Shown here one piece after another: positions 44,954 through 53,017 of a DNA stretch of 64,000 bases. Positions within the stretch are counted from its first letter, which is position 1, and every line of letters begins with the position of its first letter. Where the stretch lies: NCBI RefSeq assembly GCF_002901825.1, contig NZ_PPQD01000026.1, positions 178,974-242,973 on the forward strand, in the 5' to 3' direction. This DNA comes from Mammaliicoccus sciuri. GTDB lineage: Bacteria > Bacillota > Bacilli > Staphylococcales > Staphylococcaceae. Below the pieces are notes generated by a model that was not told the DNA's origin, made no database searches, and saw nothing but the letters and a program-made list of their open reading frames with translations. A program made the translations under genes and the position numbers.

Positions 44954-46189
44954 ATGAGTCAGACAGATACACTTTTATTATTCGGATGTACGTTGTTAGT
45001 TTGGTTAATGACACCTGGATTAGCATTATTTTACGGAGGATTAGTTCAATCTAAAAATGTTTTAAATACTTCCATGCACAGTATTTCAGCAATTGTTGTT
45101 GTAACATTCACGTGGGTATTAATAGGATTTTCTATTAGTTTTGGCGGTAACAATTTATGGATAGGTGATTTCTCACATGCGTTATTAAACGGAGTTGGAT
45201 TCACACCTAATGGTAATTTTAGTGAAACCATTCCATTCGCATTATTTATGCTTTTCCAATTAACATTTTGTACCATTGCCGTTTCAATTCTTACTGGTTC
45301 AGTAGCTGAAAGAATGAAATTCGGACCATTTTTAATCTTTATGAGTTTATGGGTCATTCTAGTTTATAGCCCAGTAGCACATTGGGTATGGGGTGGCGGC
45401 TGGATTCACAAACTTGGTGCAATTGATTTTGCTGGTGGTACAGTAGTCCATATTTCATCTGGTGTTTCTGGACTTGTACTTGCCCTACTACTTGGTTCTA
45501 GAAAGCCTAGCAATAAAAAACCACCACATAATTTAGTCATTACTCTAATCGGTGGTATTCTCGTATGGTTCGGTTGGTTTGGCTTTAATACAGGATCAGC
45601 ACTCACTTTCGATTCAGTTGCCATGCTCGCATTTGTTAATACAATATTAGCATCATGTGCAGGTATTGCCGGTTGGTCTATCTTTGAATATATTCAAAAG
45701 AAAAAGGTCACTTTAATCGGAACGTTATCAGGAATGTTAGCAGGACTCGTAACGATTACACCAGCAGCAGGTTTTGTCGGTTACGGAAGTGCAATGATTC
45801 TAGGAATATTAGGTGGATTCGTTTGTTACTATGTTATCACGCACCTTAAAGTATTACTTAACTATGATGATGCATTAGATGCATTCGGTTTACATGGATT
45901 TGGAGGCATCGTTGGTGCAATAGGAACAGGTTTATTCCAAAATTCTAGCGTTAACTCAACAATAGCAGACGGTGTATTCTTTGGTGGTGGCATTATGCCA
46001 GTAGTCGTACAAATCGTTGCCGTCGTCGTAACAATCGCATTTAGTGGAATTATGACTTACATCATCGCTAAAATCATCAGTATCTTTACAACATTAAGAA
46101 CAGACGAAAAAGCAGAACTAGAAGGCTTAGATGCCGTCTTCCATGGCGAAACCGCATATGGATACGAACTCAAACAAGAAAAAGCATAA
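44954..46189 (+). CDS. amt: Ammonium transporter (Amt/NrgA)
   Basis: 411 residues, 11 hydrophobic segments. Family motifs: TPGLALFYGGLVQSKNVLNT (near residue 20), GSVAERMKFGPFL, AHWVWGGGWI, DFAGGTVVHISSGVSGLVLAL and DDALDAFGLHGFGGIVGAIGTGLF with the twin-histidine pore. It conducts ammonium/ammonia when nitrogen is scarce. No glnK/glnB gene follows, as in other staphylococci. A GlnR-type box precedes it. Confidence 0.93.
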   Translation: MSQTDTLLLFGCTLLVWLMTPGLALFYGGLVQSKNVLNTSMHSISAIVVVTFTWVLIGFSISFGGNNLWIGDFSHALLNGVGFTPNGNFSETIPFALFMLFQLTFCTIAVSILTGSVAERMKFGPFLIFMSLWVILVYSPVAHWVWGGGWIHKLGAIDFAGGTVVHISSGVSGLVLALLLGSRKPSNKKPPHNLVITLIGGILVWFGWFGFNTGSALTFDSVAMLAFVNTILASCAGIAGWSIFEYIQKKKVTLIGTLSGMLAGLVTITPAAGFVGYGSAMILGILGGFVCYYVITHLKVLLNYDDALDAFGLHGFGGIVGAIGTGLFQNSSVNSTIADGVFFGGGIMPVVVQIVAVVVTIAFSGIMTYIIAKIISIFTTLRTDEKAELEGLDAVFHGETAYGYELKQEKA

Positions 46190-46202
46190 AAATATAGCTA
46201 TG

Positions 46203-46261
46203 AAAAAACAAGCATATCACTTAACTGAATCATTCAGTCATAACGTGATATGCTTGTTTTT
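46203..46261. terminator. Bidirectional terminator between amt and NhaC
   Basis: Outer stem AAAAACAAGCATATCAC/GTGATATGCTTGTTTTT with an inner CTGAAT/ATTCAG hairpin. Confidence 0.9.
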
Positions 46262-46284
46262 GTTTATAATATTAATATTTAAGC

Positions 46285-47586
46285 TTATTCCGCTTCTTTC
46301 TTCTTACGTGGATAGCCTATTATAATAGACACGATACCGCATATGCCTAATAAATATGGATAAAATGAATATGGTAATAGTGATACTGTTGATATTCCTG
46401 CGACGCTTGTTGCTGCTAATACTTGTGCGCCGTATGGGATAATTCCTTGTACTGTACTTGCAAATATATCTAATATACTTGCTGATTTTCTGCGATCAAT
46501 TTGATAATCATCTGCTATTTCTTTGGCGAGTGGTCCTGCTGTAATGATTGAAATTGTGTTGTTAGCTGTTGCTAAATTCGTCACGCCTACTAAACTGGCA
46601 ATACCAAATTCTGCGCCGCGTTTAGATTTTAAGCGTTTCGTTACGGTATTGAGCAACCATTTTATTCCGCCATGATATTCTATTAGACCAATCATACCGC
46701 CGATTAATAATGCAATCATAGAAATATCTTGCATGCCGATAAGTCCATCTGAGATTGCTTTTAAGTTTTCTCCAAGTGTAAATGAGCCGTCTAATAATCC
46801 TATTAAGCTTGCTACGATGACACCAAGCACTAATACCATCAATACGTTCATCCCACATAACGCACTAATTAATACAAATAAATATGGAATGACTTTAATG
46901 ATACTATAGCCACCTTGACTGGCATCTGTCATACCTGCATCTTTTGTAACAAACCATAGAATAAGCACTGTTAAGATTGCACCAGGTAATACAATTAAGA
47001 AATTCATCTTAAATTTATCGCTCATTTTCGTTTGTTGCGTTCTAACTGCTGCGATGGTTGTATCTGAAATCATTGATAAGTTATCACCGAACATTGCACC
47101 ACCTACGACAGTTGCTGTTGTTAAAGCAAGTGAGATATCTGTCGCTTCTGAGATACCTACGCCTACCGGTGCTAATGCTGCTACTGTTCCCATTGATGTA
47201 CCCATAGCTACTGAAATAAATGCACCAACTATGAATAAACCTGCTAATAAAAACTGTCCGGGAATTAAAGATAATCCTAAATTAACAGTTGAACTTACAG
47301 CACCCATACTTTTAGCTGTTTGACTAAACGCACCTGCCATTAAAAAGACAAATACCATTAATAAAATGTTAGGATGAGCTGCGCCTTTTGTAAATATATC
47401 TAATTTCTTAGCTAAAGGTGTCTTTGGATACATGGCACATGCAAAGACTGCCGCAATAAGAATCGCTACATTTAAAGGTAAGTAATTAAAATCTTTCATG
47501 ATTAATCCAGTACCTATAAACAGCGTTACAAATACGATTAACGGTAATAAAGCTATAAATGATCCTTTATGATTAATTTGATTCAT
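46285..47586 (-). CDS. Na+/H+ antiporter family protein (NhaC superfamily)
   Basis: 433 residues with about 11 membrane segments. VAMGTSMGTVAALAPVGVGI (near 125) and GGAMFGDNLSMISDTTIAAVRTQ (near 160) are signature stretches of the NhaC superfamily, distantly similar to the first antiporter in this window. It may move sodium or an amino acid/organic anion in exchange for protons. Monocistronic; ATG 47586 has a GAGGAG site. Confidence 0.8.
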   Translation of the reverse strand: MNQINHKGSFIALLPLIVFVTLFIGTGLIMKDFNYLPLNVAILIAAVFACAMYPKTPLAKKLDIFTKGAAHPNILLMVFVFLMAGAFSQTAKSMGAVSSTVNLGLSLIPGQFLLAGLFIVGAFISVAMGTSMGTVAALAPVGVGISEATDISLALTTATVVGGAMFGDNLSMISDTTIAAVRTQQTKMSDKFKMNFLIVLPGAILTVLILWFVTKDAGMTDASQGGYSIIKVIPYLFVLISALCGMNVLMVLVLGVIVASLIGLLDGSFTLGENLKAISDGLIGMQDISMIALLIGGMIGLIEYHGGIKWLLNTVTKRLKSKRGAEFGIASLVGVTNLATANNTISIITAGPLAKEIADDYQIDRRKSASILDIFASTVQGIIPYGAQVLAATSVAGISTVSLLPYSFYPYLLGICGIVSIIIGYPRKKKEAE

Positions 47587-47745
47587 TATTTTCTCCTCTT
47601 AAATATCTTGAATACTTTAAAAGGGTACAGGACATATTGATTCTCGTCAATTATTAATTTTTAATTTTACCATTTGATGATTAATTCATCAAAATCAGGT
47701 AATATAACTATCATAAGATTAAAGCAAATGTTAAGGGGTTCAATT

Positions 47746-48354
47746 ATGATTATTAGTAATACAATTAATGATTTTTTTAATAACTTTCATTTAAATGAAC
47801 AGTCTAGGCTTTCATATTTTACAAAGTATCGTACAGAGTTTCAACATGCAGGTTATGATGAACAAGTACTATGTCAAAATATCCATCCAACGCTTCTTAA
47901 ATTAGAACAAGACCTTCCCTTAATTTTAAAAATAAACACGAAATTGGTTCATATTATCTTTGAAGTAAGGCTGAAATTTCTAAAGCAATATCAAACATAT
48001 TTAAGGCCAGATATTTATTTTCTTGTTGGGACATATAAAGAAGATGCTTCAATTCAATTAGAAGATAACGCACATTTATATTTATTTATAGAGTCTCTAT
48101 GTCATAAATATGATTTATTAAACGATGTGATAGCGTATTATTTCGCGAAGTTATACATATATGAAATCATTAAAGATTACAATCCTGAAAAGATTACGAC
48201 GACTATTTTGAACAATAAACATGTCATATTAGAAGAAGCGCTTATCTTACATATCTTACAGACGCTCAATTATACATATCCTTATAAAGACAGACATGAC
48301 TTTAAAGCTATTCAACAATTAGCTTCTAAACTTGAATCTGAATTAACGACATAA
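47746..48354 (+). CDS. Uncharacterised protein
   Basis: 202 residues from ATG 47746, eight bases after AAGGGG; the frame is open upstream but without a better start. Not recognised. It is soluble, helical, and has the line-up PDIYFLVGTYKEDASIQLEDNAHLYLFIESL near residues 88-118, which faintly recalls GldB/DUF2268-like putative metalloprotease folds, but no HExxH zinc motif is present. Convergent with the RRNPP regulator across a shared terminator. Confidence 0.55.
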   Translation: MIISNTINDFFNNFHLNEQSRLSYFTKYRTEFQHAGYDEQVLCQNIHPTLLKLEQDLPLILKINTKLVHIIFEVRLKFLKQYQTYLRPDIYFLVGTYKEDASIQLEDNAHLYLFIESLCHKYDLLNDVIAYYFAKLYIYEIIKDYNPEKITTTILNNKHVILEEALILHILQTLNYTYPYKDRHDFKAIQQLASKLESELTT

Positions 48355-48381
48355 ACCATCCTTCAAGTCATTCAAAAATAA

Positions 48382-48434
48382 AAAATACTTTCATATCCTA
48401 TTCGTTTAGAAGAATTGGTTATGAAAGTATTTTT
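48382..48434. terminator. Bidirectional terminator
   Basis: AAATACTTTCATA/TATGAAAGTATTT stem around an imperfect inner loop, with A and T runs, between the convergent unknown gene and the RRNPP regulator. Confidence 0.82.
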
Positions 48435-48436
48435 GT

Positions 48437-49276
48437 TTATAAAGTTTTCATTAAATCTCTAATTAATATTGTGATGTTATGTTTTTTAGATTGTTCACTT
48501 AAGAAAAGTGCAATGTCTAATTGTTTCTTATCTGTATCATTTAGAATGCCCATCTCTAATCGTGATTGCACAATATTATAAACTAATTCACTATATAACA
48601 TATATCTATTCGATTTAATCGTAATATCTAATGCAGATTGAGCATAAGCTAAACATCTGTCATAAGCTTTTTCATTCGAGTAAATATTAGATAATGTATA
48701 TAACAATTTGATTTGATAATTATCATCTACATTATAGCGTTTAGCAATTTCTAAACCTTGTTCTAGTGATGACTTTGCTTTTTCATTTTCATTCTGTCTA
48801 TAGTAGTAAATAGCGCGCGTATTACAGATAGAAACTTGTAATTTCTCATACATATTATGATCCATTAAACGATAAGCTTCTTCTATTAGTTGTAGAGATT
48901 GTTCAACATCATCATGCTTATAAAAAGTAATAATAGATCTTACCCACTTCGAAGCAGCAATTTCATCTGTTGAACTATTTGATAAATAATTGCCATCTAT
49001 AATAGGTATTAGTGCATCATAATCACGCTCTTCTAACAATCTTTCTATTACTTTTAACTTCTGTTCTAATTGTGTATCTAACTCATCACCAATATATAAA
49101 TAGTCCATACTACAATTTAATCTTCTTGAAATGTTAAATAGTAGTTGAGATCCCGGTTGTAATTCATTCTTTTCTATTTTTGAAATTTGACTTTGAGTCG
49201 CAATACCTTGCGCTAAGTTCTGTTGAGATAGCTTTAAATCTATTCTCCTTTGTTTGACACGTTCTCCTAATTTCAT
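48437..49276 (-). CDS. RRNPP-type (PlcR-like) HTH-TPR regulator
   Basis: 279 residues. Residues 4-60 form an XRE helix-turn-helix (RIDLKLSQQNLAQGIATQSQISKIEKNEL). The remainder is a run of TPR-like helical repeats (AIYYYRQNENEKAKSSLEQGLEIAKRY and the following pairs), the length and plan of PlcR. Such regulators bind a re-imported peptide on the TPR surface and then activate genes, often secreted proteases. GGGGAGC site before ATG 49276. It lies 22 bp downstream of a 46-codon ORF and follows an M4 protease gene in the same direction. Confidence 0.78.
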   Translation of the reverse strand: MKLGERVKQRRIDLKLSQQNLAQGIATQSQISKIEKNELQPGSQLLFNISRRLNCSMDYLYIGDELDTQLEQKLKVIERLLEERDYDALIPIIDGNYLSNSSTDEIAASKWVRSIITFYKHDDVEQSLQLIEEAYRLMDHNMYEKLQVSICNTRAIYYYRQNENEKAKSSLEQGLEIAKRYNVDDNYQIKLLYTLSNIYSNEKAYDRCLAYAQSALDITIKSNRYMLYSELVYNIVQSRLEMGILNDTDKKQLDIALFLSEQSKKHNITILIRDLMKTL

Positions 49277-49298
49277 ATATAACGCTCCCCGTATTCAG

Positions 49299-49439
49299 TT
49301 ATCGAATTAACATGTTTGAATAACCCACGCTATGCATATCATCTGGTATCGGTGTTGCTGTGCATATTTGTCCCGTCAAATATACACGACCTCCATTCAT
49401 AAGCATTTTACGATGTATCATATGTTTCGGATTCTGCAT
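49299..49439 (-). CDS. 46-residue small ORF preceding the RRNPP regulator
   Basis: ATG 49439 to TAA, preceded by an excellent AGAGGAGGA site at 8 bases. Starts MQNPKHMIHRKML and ends SVGYSNMLIR; one internal cysteine (position 26), many Met/His/Arg. It has no hydrophobic N-terminal signal, unlike PapR, so if it is a signal precursor it would need leaderless export. An internal GGAGG followed by TTG at codon 21 could give a 26-residue form. Its own promoter lies in the gap after the protease. Not recognised; role inferred only from position. Confidence 0.6.
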   Translation of the reverse strand: MQNPKHMIHRKMLMNGGRVYLTGQICTATPIPDDMHSVGYSNMLIR

Positions 49440-49457
49440 GTTAATGTCCTCCTCTTT

Positions 49458-49486
49458 ATTTTAAGTCTCAATGTGTGAAAATACAA
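49458..49486 (-). promoter_or_regulatory. Promoter for the small ORF and RRNPP regulator
   Basis: TTGTAT (49481-49486), 17-bp spacer, TAAAAT (49458-49463) immediately after the protease stop codon, with no terminator between, so both independent and read-through transcription are possible. Confidence 0.6.
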
Positions 49487-49491
49487 TTATT

Positions 49492-51039
49492 TTATCCAGT
49501 TACGCCTACTGAATTCCAAGCATTGACTACTTGTTGTACTTCAGTTGAGTTTGCACCATATAAATCAGATGCTGCTTGTTTTAATGCAAATTTAGCATCT
49601 AAGAATGAAGAGTTTGAACTTAAGTATTGTGTTAAAGCTCTATAATAGATGTCTTCTGATTTTTCTTTTCCAATTTTAGTAATCGTTAAATAAGCTGCTT
49701 TATTTGGTATACCACTATTAATATGAACGCCACCATAGTCACCTTGTTCAGTATTTGGCAAGTTCTGATAATTATTCATATGTGCAGGTTGATTATATTG
49801 TTCTGGATTAGAAAGACTTCTTAATCCATCACCTGGTTTACCTGGTGTGTATGCATCTTCTCCCATTAACCAGTCTTCAGGGTCAACGAAGTAACCAAAC
49901 ACATCTGACATCGATTCATTTAAAGCACCTGGTTGATTCTCATATACAAGATTTGCACTATGTTCAGTAACAGCATGTGTTAATTCATGTGCAACAACAT
50001 CATCTGCAGCTGACAATGACGTAAATGTTTTGCCATCTCCATCTCCATACACCATGTATTGGCCATTCCAAAAGGCATTATTATAATTTCTATCAAAATG
50101 AACAATAGAATTAATTTCTGCACCGTTTCCATCATAACTATCTCTATTGTGTGTATTTAAATAGTAATCATATGTTTTAGCAGCATTAAAATGCGCATCC
50201 ACACCTGCAGCTTGATTTTTACTATTAAAGTTTGTATCCGTATCTGTCATAAGTGAGAAGCTAGACGTTCCATTCTTTGCATCATAAGTATGGATTGTTC
50301 CAGAATGTGTTTCATCTTGTAAACCATAGCCATTGCTTATTTTAGTTAAATTGAGTGGCTTTTTAGTATCCCCATTAACACCTACACCACTACCAGCAAC
50401 ATGTTCAATTTTATTTTTCTTACTTACGACTTCACCAGTCTCAGCATCAATTTTAATTTCCCAACGTGCTGGTTTAGGATCTAAATAAATAATTTCAACA
50501 TTATAGACTAATTTTTTCTTTTCAGCATTGATCACTAATTCATCTTTATTAACGACTTTTTGTCCTTTAATATTTTTCACTTCATTTTGACTCACGCCGA
50601 TACTTTCAAAAGCTTTATTAACCGCTTCATCTTTAGATAAGCTTTGTTTATTTGTATATGTAACTTTTTCTGTATTGACATCCCCATTGACGAGTTCTAA
50701 TTCTTGATTATGATTGGTATGTATTTTGACTTCTTTATCTTCGACAACGTAGTTATCTACTTTAGGTTTTAATGTATAATGCGTATATCCTAAGTTATCT
50801 TTAAATTCATTTGCTACTTCAAATTGTTTGTAACTTTTTTTAATATTTGGATTGCCTGGTAATTGACTCAAAATCTCTTGTGCTTCAGCTTTTGTGTTAA
50901 TTTCTTGTTTAGGAATTGATTTTAATTCTTTTTGATCTAAAGGGCTACTTTCTTTCGCACTAGCCACATTTGATAATCCTAAAGTCAAAGCCATAACTGA
51001 AGTAAAACCTACTGATAAAATTTTTTTCGATCGATACAT
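49492..51039 (-). CDS. aur: Aureolysin-like M4 (thermolysin family) metalloprotease
   Basis: 515-residue preproenzyme. Signal peptide about 1-28 (ending VASA), FTP/PepSY-type propeptide to about residue 212, then the mature protease. The zinc site is HELTHAVTEHSA near residue 352 with the third ligand in the NESMSDVFGYF glutamate about 25 residues on; GGVHINSGIPNKAAYLT near residue 430 holds the catalytic histidine. Size matches S. aureus Aur (about 509). A secreted neutral protease. Its promoter has tandem 11-bp repeats, and a peptide-sensing type regulator follows downstream. Confidence 0.92.
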   Translation of the reverse strand: MYRSKKILSVGFTSVMALTLGLSNVASAKESSPLDQKELKSIPKQEINTKAEAQEILSQLPGNPNIKKSYKQFEVANEFKDNLGYTHYTLKPKVDNYVVEDKEVKIHTNHNQELELVNGDVNTEKVTYTNKQSLSKDEAVNKAFESIGVSQNEVKNIKGQKVVNKDELVINAEKKKLVYNVEIIYLDPKPARWEIKIDAETGEVVSKKNKIEHVAGSGVGVNGDTKKPLNLTKISNGYGLQDETHSGTIHTYDAKNGTSSFSLMTDTDTNFNSKNQAAGVDAHFNAAKTYDYYLNTHNRDSYDGNGAEINSIVHFDRNYNNAFWNGQYMVYGDGDGKTFTSLSAADDVVAHELTHAVTEHSANLVYENQPGALNESMSDVFGYFVDPEDWLMGEDAYTPGKPGDGLRSLSNPEQYNQPAHMNNYQNLPNTEQGDYGGVHINSGIPNKAAYLTITKIGKEKSEDIYYRALTQYLSSNSSFLDAKFALKQAASDLYGANSTEVQQVVNAWNSVGVTG

Positions 51040-51079
51040 TTAATCCACCCCTATATATTTTTAGAATAAGTACAACTTA

Positions 51080-51145
51080 ATTATATATAATATGAAGTAT
51101 AAAGTCATTATAAAAAGTGTAATTTTATATTACATTTATATTACA
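51080..51145 (-). promoter_or_regulatory. aur promoter with tandem 11-bp repeats
   Basis: Minus-strand ATGACT (51103-51108), 17-bp spacer, TATAAT (51080-51085). Two perfect head-to-tail copies of TGTAATATAAA (minus strand) occupy 51135-51145 and 51124-51134, centred near -62. One helical turn apart and upstream of a poor -35, they look like an activator site. Confidence 0.62.
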
Positions 51146-51247
51146 TATAGAATATCGACATATATTAATTTAGTTTGCTACATTTTGATTTCACGATATA
51201 CTTGCTCTAAAATATATAGATAAAGAAAGCTTTAAAGGAGGATGCTG

Positions 51248-52393
51248 ATGTTTACAATTATTAAAAATGGTGATTTATATTCACCAAACTATATGGGTCA
51301 GCAATCGATACTTATTCAAGGGCGATCTATTATTAAAATCGGAGATATAGATATTGAATTAATAAAGCAACTGGATCCAAACTTAAAGATCATCGATGCT
51401 ACAGGATATACGGTTATGCCAGGGATTATAGACCCACATATTCACTTGCTAGGAGGTGGCGGTGAAGCGAGTTATGTGACAAGAACGCCAGAAGTTCAAT
51501 TAACGCATTTAATATCAAATGGTATTACAAGCGTAGTTGGATTGATCGGTACAGATGGTATTTCTCGAACGCTAACGAGTTTATATGCAAAAGCTCAAGC
51601 ATTAGAAGCTGAAGGTGTCTCTACATATATGTACACAGGTAATTATCACCTACCCGTTACTACAATTACAAACTCCATCAAAGAAGATTTATTTTTAATT
51701 GATAAAGTGATTGGCACTGGCGAGATAGCTATAAATGATTTCAGATCATCAATTCCAACAACTGAAGAGCTCTCAAGAATTGTGGCGGATACAACAGTTG
51801 GCGGTATGCTAAGTGGAAAAGCTGGTGTAACACATTTTCATATAGGTACAGGTAAACATAAATTGAAACAAATTCATGACCTAATCGAGCATTATGATGT
51901 TAAACCGAACAAACTATATGTTACACATTTTGATAAAGGTATAGATTTGTTAGAAGAAGGTATTTCATTAAGTCATAAAGGTGTGTATGTTGACTTAACA
52001 GCAAGTACAAATACAGTAGAATACGTCAATTATTACCGAGAACATGGAGGCGACATTTCGAAATTGACGGTTTCTTCAGATGGACATGGCAGTTTACCTA
52101 AATTCGATGAACACAATCAACTTGTAGGTTATGACGTTGCAAAATGCAGCACTTTAACAGACCAATTATTTAATTTATTGGTACAAGACTCGAACTGGGA
52201 AGAAGTAATTGCTTTATTTACTTCAAATGTCGTAAACGTATTAACACTACATCATAAAGGTCATATCGAAGAACATTATGATGCAGATATATTAATAATT
52301 GATGTGAAAAAGAAACGAATAAAAGATGTATTTGCAAAAGGACAACATATGCTTTCAGATTATAAAATGATTAGAAAAGGTATGTTTGAATAA
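51248..52393 (+). CDS. iadA: Isoaspartyl (beta-aspartyl) dipeptidase IadA
   Basis: 381 residues from ATG 51248 (AAAGGAGG at 7 bases; an ATG two codons earlier is too close). Amidohydrolase superfamily: metal-binding PHIHLLGGGGE (near residue 65), the AINDFRSS segment, THFHIGTGKH, VTHFDKG and the metal aspartate in SSDGHGSLPKFDE (near 280). It hydrolyses beta-aspartyl dipeptides formed by protein ageing or cyanophycin-like polymers. Divergent from the protease gene, with its own terminator. Confidence 0.88.
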   Translation: MFTIIKNGDLYSPNYMGQQSILIQGRSIIKIGDIDIELIKQLDPNLKIIDATGYTVMPGIIDPHIHLLGGGGEASYVTRTPEVQLTHLISNGITSVVGLIGTDGISRTLTSLYAKAQALEAEGVSTYMYTGNYHLPVTTITNSIKEDLFLIDKVIGTGEIAINDFRSSIPTTEELSRIVADTTVGGMLSGKAGVTHFHIGTGKHKLKQIHDLIEHYDVKPNKLYVTHFDKGIDLLEEGISLSHKGVYVDLTASTNTVEYVNYYREHGGDISKLTVSSDGHGSLPKFDEHNQLVGYDVAKCSTLTDQLFNLLVQDSNWEEVIALFTSNVVNVLTLHHKGHIEEHYDADILIIDVKKKRIKDVFAKGQHMLSDYKMIRKGMFE

Positions 52394-52400
52394 GATACAA

Positions 52401-52436
52401 AACAAGCAGGGACAAAAATTTGTCCCTGCTTGTTTA
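52401..52436 (+). terminator. Terminator after iadA
   Basis: AACAAGCAGGGACA/TGTCCCTGCTTGTT 14-bp stem with a 6-nt loop. Confidence 0.88.
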
Positions 52437-52525
52437 CACTTCTTCCAAGTTTTGTTACTATGGGCGCTCTTAGTTACACTTCCACCGACTTTTGTTACTA
52501 ACAGCTGCCTTATTTACATTTCCTA
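52430..52525 (+). repeat. 40-bp repeat units (family A, locus 3)
   Basis: Units start at 52430 (partly inside the iadA terminator), 52470 and 52510 (partial). The middle unit is near identical to locus 1. The array ends two bases before the HxlR stop codon. Confidence 0.85.
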
Positions 52526-52526
52526 C

Positions 52527-52901
52527 TTAAACACCATCTATAAATTCTACGGAATCAAGCTCTATTTGCTCGCCATCTTCTTTACGTTTTTTAATATGGA
52601 ATTCTCCCCATTTACATAAGTGCTCTAGTAATTCATTTAATGTACTACCATATTCTGATATCTCGTATTCAACTTTTGGTGGTACTTGTTGATATACAAT
52701 TCGATTAATAATGCCATCTTTTTCTAACTCTCTTAATTGTTGCGTTAACATTTTCTGTGTAATATGCGGAATAGCTTTTTTAAGTTCAGATGTTCGCATT
52801 GTCCCATGCTTTAAATGACACAGTATAACTGGCTTCCATTTACCGCCAATGACATCTATCGTTGCTTCTACACCAATATTATATTCCGTAACTTCCATCA
52901 T
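52527..52901 (-). CDS. HxlR-family (DUF24) redox/electrophile regulator
   Basis: 124 residues. GVEATIDVIGGKWKPVILCHLKHGTMRTSELKKAI and ITQKMLTQQLRELEKDGIINR are the HxlR winged-helix core. One cysteine (near 28, in VILCHL) and another near 91 (HLCKW); DUF24 regulators such as QsrR, HypR and YodB sense quinones or oxidants through cysteines, but here neither is at the usual N-terminal position, so the cue is open. Start ATG 52901 or the next codon, after GGGAGG. Divergent from an MFS pump, which it probably regulates. Confidence 0.82.
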   Translation of the reverse strand: MMEVTEYNIGVEATIDVIGGKWKPVILCHLKHGTMRTSELKKAIPHITQKMLTQQLRELEKDGIINRIVYQQVPPKVEYEISEYGSTLNELLEHLCKWGEFHIKKRKEDGEQIELDSVEFIDGV

Positions 52902-52914
52902 GATTCCTCCCTAA

Positions 52915-52954
52915 GGCACTTTTTAGTACCTATATGACTTTAAAGTGCGTACTT
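52915..52954. promoter_or_regulatory. HxlR/MFS intergenic operator candidates
   Basis: Two imperfect dyads: GGCACTTTTTAGTACC (52915-52930) and AAGTGCGTACTT (52943-52954), whose halves (GCACTTT/AAAGTGC, AGTAC/GTACT) also mirror each other across the region. Confidence 0.45.
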
Positions 52955-53017
52955 CCTATTTATCTTATTACGTTTTAAAATATCACATATCTTATAATAA
53001 AGGAAGGAATTTAAAAA

